Shown: positions 51,895-62,082 of the stretch, in pieces
How the letters are laid out: each line of letters opens with the position of its first letter
Position numbering within the stretch: the first letter of the stretch is position 1
Source of the DNA: Spirodela intermedia
Taxonomy: Eukaryota; Streptophyta; Magnoliopsida; Alismatales; Araceae
Assembly: GCA_902729315.2 (NCBI GenBank)
Contig: LR746267.1
Location: 4,403,386 to 4,467,385, forward strand
Reading direction: 5' to 3'
DNA length: 64,000 nt
The notes under the pieces: generated by a model
Seen by the model: the letters and a program-made list of their open reading frames with translations, nothing else
Told to the model about the DNA's origin: nothing
Database searches by the model: none
Translations under genes and position numbers: made by a program

Positions 51895-53600
51895 CTATTA
51901 AACCCAGTATACAAGGATCTTGTATTTCGTTTCTAAAAACTTCTCAATTAAACATGTGATATTCTCTACAAAGGTATATTTATAATTTGTATCAACAACA
52001 TTATGTTGTTAGTTTTCTTTGAAAAGATTTCATGTTATAAGAAATACAAAACATATGAATTTTTTTATGATAGTTGTCATATCTCTGGTATGATGTGATC
52101 TTCTGATAACCACATATATTTGGTATCTAAGATTCATTTACTAGTTTCTTGATTTACTCCATAGACTTCTTTGTAATCAGTATACAAGGGTTTTATAAAC
52201 CATTTTTGAAAGCTTCTCAATTAAACATGTTATTTTGCAATTATTTTCTACAAATATATATTTATAATTTATATTTACAGAATTGTGTTCTTAATTTTCT
52301 TTAAAGATACTTCATGTTATAAGAAATACAAGCATATTATTCCATTTGTGCTCATGATATCAGTCATATATGTTGTATGATGTGATCTTCTGCATAACCA
52401 CATATACTTGGTATATAAGATTCATTTACTCATTTCTTGGGTAATTTGTGTTTTGAGTTATTTTAGATCCCCCCTCATTGTCGATACACAAGGGTTTTGT
52501 TTACCATTTTTAAAAATTTTCATTAAACATTTTATGTTTCCATTATTTTGTACAAAGATATATTTATAATTTATATTCAAAACATTAAATTATTAATTTT
52601 CTTTAAAGATACTTCATATTATAAATATAAAAAATGTATAAAATCTGTTGTGTTTATGACAGCTACCATATATGTGGTATGATGTGATCTTCTACATAAC
52701 CACATATATTTGCTAAAATTTACGTTTTGATTTACTCCAAAGCCCCCTTTGTTGTCAGTATACAAGTGTTTCGTATACCATTTCTAAAATTTCTCAATTA
52801 TGTTATGTTTCAATTATTTTCGATAAAGATATATTTATAATTTATATTGGCAGCATTTTGTTGTTACTTTTCTTTGAAATTACTAATGTTAAAAGAAATA
52901 AAAAATTCATTAGTTAGTTGTGCTTATGATAGATGTTATATTTGTGGTATGATGTGATCTTTTGCATAACCACATATGTTTCATATCTAAGATTCATTTA
53001 TTAGTTTATTGCTTCATTTATGTTTTGATTTATTTTAGAGCCCCCCCTTGTTGTTAGTGTCAAAGGTTTTGTACATTGTTTCTGAAAATTTCTCAATTAA
53101 ACATGTTATGTTGTAATTATTTTCTACAAATATATATTTCTAACATTTTGTTAATTTTCTTTGAAAAGATTTTATTTATACGAAATACAAAATAGATTAA
53201 TCTAGTGTGCTTACAACAACTGTCATATTTGCAGTATGATGTGATCTTCTGCTTAACCACATATACTTGATATATGAGATTCATTTATTGATTTCTCGGA
53301 TTATGTTTTGATTTATTTTCATTTATGGAGTATAAAAGGGTTTTGTATATCGTTCATGAAACTTCCTAATTAAACATGTTATGTTGTAATTATATTCTAC
53401 AAAGATATATTTATAATTTATATTTTCAACATTTGTTTTTCAATTTTCTTCTAAGATACTTTAAAGAATACAAAATGCATTAATCCGTTGTGTTTATGAC
53501 AGTTGATCTGTCTGTGGTATAATGTGATGTTCTACATAACCATATATATTTGGTATCTAACATTCATTTACCTAGTTTCTTGCGCCATTTCTGTTGCTTG
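51895..53600. repeat. Satellite-like tandem array, six units of about 285 bp
   Basis: Each unit holds a CAGTATACAAGGG-like start (about 51905, 52178, 52482, 52756, 53055, 53328), then TTCTCAATTAAACATGTTAT, CTACAAAGATATATTTATAATTTA-like text and a conserved box with TATGATGTGATCTTCTGCATAACCACATAT (about 52089, 52375, 52673, 52948, 53234, 53518). The box is an interrupted palindrome: ATATGTGGTATG faces CATAACCACATAT. Unit spacing varies from 273 to 304 bp. No coding frame. Confidence 0.85.
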
Positions 53601-55594
53601 TTTATCTCTATAATTTTAAAAAAGTCCCCGTAAGAATAAAAAACAGAAAAACACCCAGAAGAAGAAGACCCCAAGGAATGTTGGCCTGGCCGTGATTTGT
53701 CTCCATCCTGCTTACTTTACCGTTTCAGGCCATTTAGGCTTTGACGGCCCATATTAGCCCATTTAAGTTCTTAGCAAGAGTAGAAGAGAGACTTCTAGAG
53801 GATCTGGACGGGCCAGAGAGCACGGCCATGGCGGCCAGCTCTGGCGTGGTGAGGAATGCGAGATTGTCCTCCCTTGCTTCACCCCTGATGTCCTCCTCTC
53901 CTCTCCAGCTCGAGTTCAGACCGTGGAGCTGCTGCAGCTGATGCAGGTGACTCCGTTGGGTATTCTTAACCAGATCGGATTATCAGTGAGCTCGGCCTCT
54001 TCCCATCCCCAGGTAAGTCGAATGCTCGGAAGTTCTTGGTAAGCGTCTGGGAGAAGGAAATCTGAGATGTATCTCGTTCATCTGGATAGCGGATGCGGAG
54101 GTTGTGAGCATACGTCGTTTAGGGATCGAAATCTGGTTCATCTGAACGATTTGATAGTTTCAATGTGGTCCGTCTGCTGCGGATCATCGGCCTTCATCTG
54201 GCTCTCGATGCGACACCCTCGGAACCTACTCCGAATAGTTGAGGATGTTGATGGTCCAGCTTGCGGATTAGTAGGACGACAAGCCTATTAGATCGAGGAT
54301 GGTCACCAACAAGTCTCTGTATGACGAAGATGAAAGGAGAAAACTAAAACCTATCTATCTTCGTGGAAGAGTCCGGAGGAACCAGCACAGAGCAAATCAT
54401 CCTGAAAATTTCCTGCAATAAATTTGTCGATTATTGGGAGCATTTGATAATCCTTTACCTTTTATAGACGCTTCTCCATATGAGATGTTTGTGGAAAATA
54501 ATCTGCATAAAGTCGACCCCTGAGGGAGAGGGAATGGTGAATGATCCAAGGAAATTGCCAGAATACTCCTTGATCATGAGGCGGAGTGTTTATCTGATGT
54601 ATCATCACTGTCTGTTGGTCACATACAAACTTCTCACCAAGATTATTGAGGAAATTTATGTGGAGAGAACAATCAGGAGCTTGGGTATATGGTAGAAAAG
54701 TAACCTCAACCCTGAGAGACTTTTCCTTTATCATGAAGAAACACCAAAAGAATAAGGTGAGCGGGCGTTAGAAACTACTACACTGGTTTCCGACTACCAA
54801 GGAGTAGATGTGATCAAGGATGCCTCGCACCAATGGGCAAACAGAGGCTGGCTGGCCTCTGAGCTATTCCCTGGATTGCCAGGGAAACAATGATTAGCAG
54901 CATCAATTAGAGAAAATTTATGCATTCATAGAATCTCGGTGATGCTCACTATGATAAAGTGATGCTTAATGGTACACATTATGATCAAGTGATGCTCATT
55001 CGCGTATGAACAAGAACAGAGTTAGATGTGTTGATATCTCGGTGAACTGCAACTGCCGGTGAGTCAATTGATGCTATCCCAATCATAGGTTATCTCAGTT
55101 CTGCTCAACAAGACAGCTGATGATATGTTCGGCGCTATGTAGTTAGCAACAGGGGTCTGCTCATGTCACAGAAACAAGTTCAGAAGGTCGGCCTCAGACC
55201 ACACGGCGCTCAAGGTAAAGCATTGGTTAGATGTAGGTAGGATTTTAAATGCTCTATCGATTTTCGATGCATGCTAGCAGATTCTTCATGTTGCAGGTAA
55301 CTTTGGCTTTCACATCCAACAGTGCGGCGCGCATCACTGCTCATATTAGGATTAGAACAGCAGATTATTCTCAAATGAAGCAACAGCTACATTCATCTGA
55401 AGATCTTTGGGAAATCAAAAGTAAGTATCCATGAATGTTCAGCGGAAGTCATCTGGAAAATCCAGAGATGTTCCTGAACGAGGCTCTCTATTTAGTCTGG
55501 GCAGGTCAGTGATGTATCAAAGGAATGAGGTGTCCAGAGCAGTTGTGGTGGAGAGGCAGCTTTTCCTCCACGATTGAACCAGATCGATGGTGTT
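53601..55594. other. Intergenic DNA with a possible unassigned exon
   Basis: About 53700-54020 is GC-richer and ends in CCCCAG followed by GTAAGT (about 54009-54019), a textbook donor. Two plus frames are open there (53741-53941, and a second ending at the donor with LLQLMQVTPLGILNQIG). I recognise no protein. It may be the first exon of a gene or lncRNA running toward 55.5 kb, or the decayed part of one. The rest (54.3-55.5 kb) shows nothing I can name. Confidence 0.3.
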
Positions 55595-57221
55595 TCAGCG
55601 GGATGTTTTCACACGGAACTTAGCCATGGAGGAGGCCCGCTTCAAGTTCGCCAGACTGTGGGCAGCATTCTTCCCGGAGTTGGAGCACTTGCTGTTAAGG
55701 CTCACCGTCATCTTCTTGAGCGCCCTGGCGACCATGAGGATGAAGCCCGCCAGACACGTCTCATAGAACTCCCCAGTGAAGCCGGAGATGGTCACCATCT
55801 GGAGGCGATCTCTGAGACAGCCCGCCTCCTCCAGCCTCCACTGGTGATCCTTGAACTCCGGCTGCGACAGGGCTGCTCCGGCGCAGGGGACGTCGCCTTT
55901 GATTATCTTCCACGAGGAGGGAAGAAAAGGCGAAGGTAAGACAGAGACAGAGAGAGACAGAGAGAGGGCTGACTCTTGGAGTTTCTCCCCCTTACGAAGA
56001 GATTCAGCTGCTCGAGACTGGTGAACTGCTGCAGCAGGACGGCGAGGCAGAGGGCTTGGCGTTCGTACTTGAGGGCCACATTGATGTAGAGCCTCTTGAG
56101 CATGAGGAACGGTGAGTTCAAGCTTTCCGGCACCCTGTCCACGGAGAGGCACTGCGGTGGAAGATAGCGGTGGAATCAGCACAGAACAGAGGAGCAGCAT
56201 TGAGTGAAATCTAGACCAGTAGAGAGAGAGAAGGCCGGACGTCGACGGCGCCACCGCGGAGCTGGAGGCAAGAAATGGCGGGGGCGTTTTGGAGGAGGAG
56301 CATGAGGCCGGGGGCCACGGTGGGGAAGCAGCGGCGGCGGATCCTGGGCAGGGAGAGGTGGACGGAGCGCAGCTTGGGGGCAAAGATCCTGATCCCGATC
56401 GGCGGCGGCAGCGTGCGGAGGTCGAGGGCCTCGAGATTGGGGGCGTCGACGTCGATCATCTGCAGCTCGTCGAGGTGGGTCTCCGGTGGGTACTGGAAGG
56501 TCAGCGACCTTAGCCGATGGGCGCCGTCCAAGCGGAACCACTTGAAGCCGTAGCAGCAGAGCAGCTCCATCCTCTCCAACAGCAGGCATGCGGTGGTTAT
56601 GCCCAGGAACGTGTCGTCGCAGAGCTCCACGTCCCCGAGCTTGAGGTGGGTCAGCCCCAGGCAGCCCACCGACAGCAGCGGGGGGGGGAAGCGCAGCATC
56701 TCCGGCGAATCCGGCACGAGGCGGCAGCCGTGAAGCTCGAGCCGCACCAGGGACCGGCAGAGGAAGAGGACCGGGGAGGCATCGACGTTGGGGTCGCGGC
56801 GGAAGTCGAGGGTGAGCTCACGCACGCCGCGGCACGCGAGGGCCTCCGCCCATCGGCGTATCAGGCGCGCGTCCGGCGCGACGTCCGGCACGATCTCGCA
56901 GCTGCTGAGCAACCCCGGCCGCGCGGCCAAGGCGCGGTCCACCTGCTCGAAGTCGAAGGTCCACCCCGGCTGCCGTTTTGTCGGCTTCGCCGCGTAGGGG
57001 ATCCCCACGAGGATGTGGCCCACGACGGGCAGCATGGCCGACAGTTGCCTCCACCGCTGCGATAGCGCCCCCGCCCTGACCGCCTCCTTCGTCTGCAGCG
57101 ACAATATCACCTCCAGCAGCAAGTCGTCGGGGAGGTCGCTCAGCCGGTCAACCCCCCCATCGCCGCCCCCATCTCTCTTATCCTCCGCCGCCGCCCTCAC
57201 TCGCTTGATGCGCCGCCTCAT
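55595..57221 (-). CDS. F-box/LRR-type protein with FBD-like C-terminus
   Basis: Predicted substrate-recognition subunit of an SCF (SKP1-cullin-F-box) ubiquitin ligase, 482 aa. Exons: 56241-57221, 55996-56151, 55595-55906, all in phase 0, total 483 codons with stop. The N-terminus is basic and disordered; the F-box is at residues 25-65 (VDRLSDLPDDLLLEVILSL...GALSQRWRQL). Degenerate leucine-rich repeats follow (SLVRLELHGCRL, GLTHLKLGDVEL, NLEALDLRTL). The last exon encodes an FBD-like end (LRDRLQMVTISGFTG, LKKMTVS). The start at 57221 is chosen because translation further upstream is non-conserved GC-rich text. The first donor (GAC followed by GTCCGG) is weak and was picked for phase; a nearby alternative is possible. 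Very GC-rich coding sequence. Target unknown. Confidence 0.8.
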
Positions 57222-59557
57222 CGTTACCTCCTCCGCCGCTGCCCGTTGCAACTTCTCCGACGCCGGTGGAGAAGAAAGAAGAGAGGGAGGACTTCGCCGT
57301 CCGCCCTTCCCGGGCCGTCTTATATCAGCGGCGGGCCGTGCCGCAACGCCGAGTCGCTGGGCCCGGGCTGGGCGGCTTCCGGTAACGCCTGAAGCGACGC
57401 GACTCTCTCGTAAAAGGGCCCCTCCCCCCCGACGCGCCTTCCATTTGTGACGTCCCCTACGACAGCTCGCACAAGGCAGAAGAGACGTCGCGAGGCGTAT
57501 CGGCACTCCTCCGCACCCCGTCTTTCCTAGCCTCGTACCTTCCGTACCTGCGGAATTCCCGAAGTACCCCACCCCAGGGGGACTCGTGCCCGCACCACGC
57601 GCTCACACGTCGACCTCCAGCAAATTCACCCCCATGAATAATGAGGTCGAGGATTCTTTCCGTCAAAAAGATAATATATTAATTATTGGGCCTAAAATCT
57701 GGCGCAGAGGCGGATAGAAACTCTCTCCACGAACAAAACAATCGAATGGGCTACTTTTGAGCCTCATCTTTTCTACCCTGCGGATTTCTTACCAAATTTG
57801 GAGGAGACCGACAAGGGAGTAAGTGGCCCTTGGAAGGTACTGGCCGTAGATCAACACTTGGCCGAGATGTCTCCTAACTACCAAGCAGGCTCTGCGTTTT
57901 TATTCTACTGGATTCATAGTTCATTGCCAAGACCCTTGGTGGAGATACGGATCCATTCTCATTTAATCATCACCGCTGTCTAATCCCAGTCTTAATCAAG
58001 CACAGTGTGTTGAAACTAGCTTTTTTTTTTTTTTTTTTCTTTCCCTAATAAATGGCACCTGAGAAATCTCATTCGAAGACAAGCGGTTTGAATGCCTTGA
58101 ATTTCCATCAAATAAGATCGAATACCTCGAGACATTTTGTGTTTATCACAACAAAGTGCGTGTTTTTATAGCATCCAGCTAACATCAATAATGAGAAATG
58201 AATGGGCATCTCCTCTTACTCAACAGGAACGTTAACATTTTTGTATTGGTATTGAGTTCCTTCGGTTGGTTTTTACTGAAAATAAATTTATTATTTTCAG
58301 TAAATGCATATGTGATCTGTGCTATTTATGGATTATATTGCACGTAGACTATGGCACATAGCTAATGGCCCATTTTTTAAGCTCTGAATAATGTGAGGCA
58401 CCCATAGAGGAAGGGAGAATTTTTCATCATTGTCATCAAAATAGTGGTTCGACTCTCTTCTACCATATAAAATATATCAAATATCTCCATTGATACACTT
58501 CCTTCAGCCTTTCATAAAAACACAAGTAAAAATGGTGCAAGCTGGTGACATCGATTAAATCCAGTGAAGAAATTTAAAATTTAAATACATTTATTTTTTC
58601 AAAAATAAACTTGTCACATTTAGATCAACTTCAGTAAAGTTTTTTTTTCATGCTCTTAAAATCATATTTAATCTCACCTTTCAAGTTAGCATCTCACTAC
58701 CCTTGTTTGGAGTGTAGCCCTCACTAAAGCAATGTAGGAGGTGTCATTTGCTCATGCAACACTTGTCTGATTTATTGAGGAAGAGCATATGAATTAACCA
58801 AATATATGAGGATCTAAAATATAAAAAATACATGCTTAAATAGGCCTGATATAATCTAAATACATGCAATTTATTTGACTAAGTTCTTTCATACCCCATA
58901 TTATACCTGCGGTGTGGGTAATTAATGGGATTTTGAAAGAGGGGGGGAGGGGGGCACCCCGCGTGGCGTGAGGAAATCCGGTTCCAAGCTAGTTTGACTC
59001 GGTTTCCGGGTTTTCATTAAATAATATGTGCGTGATATTCATTCATTAATTGAGCAGCTATGGAATGCCGATAAGAGGGGGGGGGAGACGTAGGGGGTAT
59101 CCACGTCAGCAACACGTCAGAAGTGGCCAGTCCTCATCCACACCGGCTCACGGTGCCAGTCTACTGGGTCGGTGACTCGGTCTGCCCGAGTGGCCGAGTT
59201 TTCAATCGGAAATCGCCCACGTGGCGGCGTCGGCTCGGTATTGCCGTGGGCGCCAGGTCGCCAGCTGCTGCCCCTGGCCCTTGCCGCCGGGTTTCCATCT
59301 CCCCGGATCAGGCCAGGGCCCTCAATCCTATCCAGTACACGCCTCTCTCTCTTCCTTCGGCCTTTAAATTTCTCTCTCTAAAGACGCCCTCTTTCTGAAA
59401 ACCCTCGAAACCCATCAAAACCGCAACCAAGATCCTTTGCTGAAACCTCCCGAAGAAGAAGACCTGGGTAGCACCGAGTAGTTGTTGCAGGAGGGGACTT
59501 GCAGATCTCGCCCGGTATCTGTTTTCTTTCATCTTCCCGCTTTCGCTCCCCCTGAGG
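57222..59557. other. Intergenic region between F-box and stress-protein genes
   Basis: Divergent promoters: the left 400 bp (GC-rich) belong to the F-box gene and the right 500 bp to the stress-protein gene. The middle is AT-rich, with an 18-base T-run at about 58021 and two G-runs (about 58941 and 59078). A TTTAAATT box at about 59363, just before a CT-rich leader, is a weak TATA-like candidate for the right-hand gene. No gene seen. Confidence 0.4.
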
Positions 59558-60283
59558 ATGCAGGGCAAGGCCGAATCCGACCACCCGCCGCCGCAGTCGC
59601 CAGTCTCCCCGGCTGCGGCGCCACCGCTGCTCCAGCCCTCATCGCCCCGCTTCTTTCTGTCCTCGGTGGCGGCGCAGACGGGCGGCGCCCACCGGCGGAT
59701 AGCCATCGCGGTGGATCTGAGTGACGAGAGCGCCTACGCCGTCAAGTGGGCGGTGCAGAACTACCTACGCCCCGGGGACGCCGTGATCCTCCTCCATGTC
59801 CGTCCCACGAGCGTCCTCTACGGCGCCGACTGGGGCTCCGTCGACGTCTCCGGCGGGGGCTCGGAGGGCATCTCTCAGCAGAAGCTGGAGGAGGACTTCG
59901 ACGCGTTCACCGCCGGCAAGGCGCAGGACCTGGCGCAGCCGCTGGTGGAGGCGCAGATCCCCTTCAAGATCCACATCGTCAAGGACCACGACATGAAGGA
60001 GCGGCTCTGCCTGGAGGTGGAGCGGCTGGGGCTCAGCGCCGTCATCATGGGCTCCAGGGGCTTCGGCGCGACGAAGAGGACGACCAAGGCCCGCCTCGGC
60101 AGCGTCAGCGACTACTGCGTTCACCACTGCGTCTGCCCCGTCGTCGTCGTCCGCCACACCGACGAGAGGAACGGCCGCGCCGCCACCGGGTCACCCAGAA
60201 GCGCCGCCGCCGCCGCCGCCGCAGACCTGCTGCGTCCGGTGCCGGAGGAGGAAGAGAACCATCTCCCCTCTTCACGGCAATGA
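59558..60283 (+). CDS. Universal stress protein, PHOS32-like
   Basis: Single-exon gene, 241 aa. A USP domain spans about residues 46-200: RRIAIAVDLSDESAYAVKWA, then LLHVRPTSVLYGADWG, KIHIVKDHDMKERLCLE, and the nucleotide-binding loop GSRGFG (165-170) with GSVSDYCVHH (181-190) and the strand CPVVVV. This order and wording match the plant PHOS32/PHOS34 group, cytosolic proteins known as phosphorylation targets of MAP kinases after elicitor treatment. The proline-rich N-terminus has several SP sites (S14, S17, S29), compatible with that regulation. The C-terminal alanine and glutamate-rich tail (about 205-241) is family-variable. GC-rich; the start ATG at 59558 is preceded by a purine at -3. Function beyond stress or defence signalling is inference. 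Confidence 0.88.
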   Translation: MQGKAESDHPPPQSPVSPAAAPPLLQPSSPRFFLSSVAAQTGGAHRRIAIAVDLSDESAYAVKWAVQNYLRPGDAVILLHVRPTSVLYGADWGSVDVSGGGSEGISQQKLEEDFDAFTAGKAQDLAQPLVEAQIPFKIHIVKDHDMKERLCLEVERLGLSAVIMGSRGFGATKRTTKARLGSVSDYCVHHCVCPVVVVRHTDERNGRAATGSPRSAAAAAAADLLRPVPEEEENHLPSSRQ

Positions 60284-60757
60284 GGTACCCGGATAGCCTT
60301 CTCATCTCCCAACTCCATGAACCAGTTAGTCCATCAGTCTGTTTCTGATTCCGATCCCCTGGTTTCTACTTCTGGATGCAGAAGCAGGCACAGACTCAGA
60401 CATGGAAGCCGCGCCGCCGCCGCCGTCTTCCCCCCTCTAAACCTGACAATGGATCGATTTCTTGTTCTGTCTGTCCCTTCTTTATGTGGGTACTCTCTGT
60501 AGGCCGTCAGAATCTTCTTTCCATTCTCGGATTATGCATCTGTTTCTAGACATTTTCCTGTTATTTTGTTCTGCGTCATCGTGGTCAAATGAATGGTTCG
60601 ATCTCAGCAGAGCCGTTGACTTTCACGAGCTTGCGCCTCCATATCGCCTCGTCTCCCCAACAGGACGATGAGGAAACGTAGGAAAAATTGCTGATTTTGG
60701 CTGACTTTCGAGTGGATTTAAAGGTAATACTTTTAATTTTTATTATTTCTTCATCAC

Positions 60758-60838
60758 GTCGATATGTCCGAGTGGTTAAGGAGACAGACTTGAAATCTGT
60801 TGGGCTTGCCCGCGCAGGTTCGAACCCTGCTGTCGACG
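60758..60838 (+). tRNA. tRNA-Ser (anticodon UGA)
   Basis: A seven-pair acceptor stem (GTCGATA with TGTCGAC, one T-G pair), a D-arm beginning TGTCCGAGTGGTTAAGGAG, the anticodon stem ACAGA/TCTGT around loop CTTGAAA (anticodon TGA at 60791-60793), a long variable arm and the GGTTCGAACCC T-arm give a complete class II serine tRNA of 81 bases with no intron. Nuclear type (no encoded CCA). T-rich DNA follows after a gap, not an immediate pol III terminator. Confidence 0.95.
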
Positions 60839-61505
60839 GCATGGCGGCGAGCGTGTGTTTCACCAAGCCATCATGAATTTTTACTGTACTTTCTTTTATA
60901 AAAAAATTGAATCCAATTTCGTCCAGTGAAAAATGGGAAATTTACGGAAAATTGGAATCCCTGCCGTGTAATGGTATAAATATTTTAAATAAAAAAAATC
61001 ACGTAGATGTATTATTTTTCAAATATTATCTTTTTAATGTCCTTCTGAGGAACCCAAAAAGGGATCCAAGAGCGGAAACATCATCCACTTTCTACGATAC
61101 CGTTGACTTTGCTTTTCATCAAGGCTCGTCCCAGACTCCTTCCTTCTCTTCGGGAGTCAAAAAAAGATCATGGTTTTTGGGCCAATTCCAGGCCATTCAG
61201 ATCTGAAGAGAGGCTGCATATTGACTGCCCCGTTGACCCACGATATTGACCGATCCACGGTTTCCTGCAACCACGGTCAAAGGTCCATCTCGTGGTGGCC
61301 CTATGCTTTGGTCTTAGGAGCAAACTTGCCCCCCGATCGATTTGAAAAATAGTTTCAGAGAACTGCTGGGGGAATTATTGTGGGAGTTCTGAGATGATCG
61401 GAGGGAAATAATGTGAGTGAGGGAATGAACGAATGAACGGAGGGAGGGGGAGAGGGAGAGGGAGAGGGAGAGGAAGACGAAGAGGAATGAGCAGTGGAGC
61501 GATTT
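60839..61505. other. Intergenic DNA downstream of the tRNA and EF-hand genes
   Basis: No gene seen. A GAGAGG-type simple repeat at about 61435-61475 lies close to the EF-hand gene stop codon, probably in its 3' UTR. Confidence 0.4.
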
Positions 61506-61898
61506 CTACGATGTGAATTGGCTGAGCAGCTCCTCATCTTCCTCGTCCTTCTCCCCCAGGGCCTCCTGGAGCAGGCGGCGGGAGCCGTCCATGAGCTCGG
61601 GGCTGAGCCGAAACATAAGCACGCAGAACTCCAGCTCGTTGAGAGCGCCGTCGCCGTCGAGGTCCCCTTCCCGGAGCATCTCCCGGAGGTCGTCGTCGTC
61701 CAGGCCCCCCAGCCCCAGCGCCGCCGAGTTCCTCCTCAGGCTCTCCAGTGTGATCAGCCCGCGGTGCGGGTCCATCAGCAGGCGGAACCCCTTGCAGAGC
61801 TCCCCGATGAGGCCCTCCGCCCCCAGCCGCTCCGCCATGGACGGCAGGAAGTCCTCGAACACCACTACCTGCGATTGCTCCATCCTACGTTGCGCCAT
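61506..61898 (-). CDS. KIC-like single EF-hand calcium-binding protein
   Basis: Small cytosolic calcium sensor, 130 aa, single exon. It matches the plant KIC/PBP1-like group: FEDFLPSMAERL, LIGELCKGFRLLMDP, LITLESLRRNSAALG, then one canonical EF-hand loop at residues 79-90 (D79, D81, D83, E90 at positions 1, 3, 5 and 12), and EFCVLMFRLSPELM. In Arabidopsis such proteins bind the kinesin-like calmodulin-binding protein (KIC) or the kinase PINOID (PBP1), linking calcium to cytoskeleton or auxin signalling. Which partner applies here is inference. An upstream ATG at 61943 would add 15 non-conserved residues; 61898 fits the family length better. The tail is acidic (EKDEEDEEL). A GA tract lies about 150 bp upstream. 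Confidence 0.88.
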   Translation of the reverse strand: MAQRRMEQSQVVVFEDFLPSMAERLGAEGLIGELCKGFRLLMDPHRGLITLESLRRNSAALGLGGLDDDDLREMLREGDLDGDGALNELEFCVLMFRLSPELMDGSRRLLQEALGEKDEEDEELLSQFTS

Positions 61899-62043
61899 GA
61901 TTCCTCCGCCCCTACGGAATTCTGCTCTTCGATGGCTTGGCAATCTCCTGCCACCGACCGGAGGCCGATCTCCTTAAATAGGACGCATAAAATGATGGAG
62001 CGGGTACTTGCGAAGGAAGGAAAGAAGGGGAAGACGATGATAC

Positions 62044-62045
<2 letters not shown>

Positions 62046-62080
<35 letters not shown>
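62046..62080. repeat. GA microsatellite in the EF-hand gene 5' flank
   Basis: About 17 GA dinucleotides starting roughly 150 bp upstream of the start codon of the KIC-like gene, in sense orientation a CT tract of the 5' UTR or promoter. Confidence 0.9.

Positions 62081-62082
<2 letters not shown>

Noticed and set aside
51895-53600. CRISPR-like array
   Set aside because: Units of about 285 bp with drifting sequence in plant DNA are not a repeat-spacer pattern; no cas genes.
57222-57572. N-terminal extension of the F-box protein to a start at 57572
   Set aside because: The extra residues are low-complexity GC-rich text; the ATG at 57221 gives a normal F-box protein start.
59746-60348. 200-aa arginine-rich plus frame overlapping the stress-protein gene
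   Set aside because: Alternate frame of a GC-rich exon; the USP frame carries the clear domain.
61899-61943. Upstream start for the EF-hand protein
   Set aside because: It adds residues unlike the KIC family N-terminus; 61898 gives the usual length.
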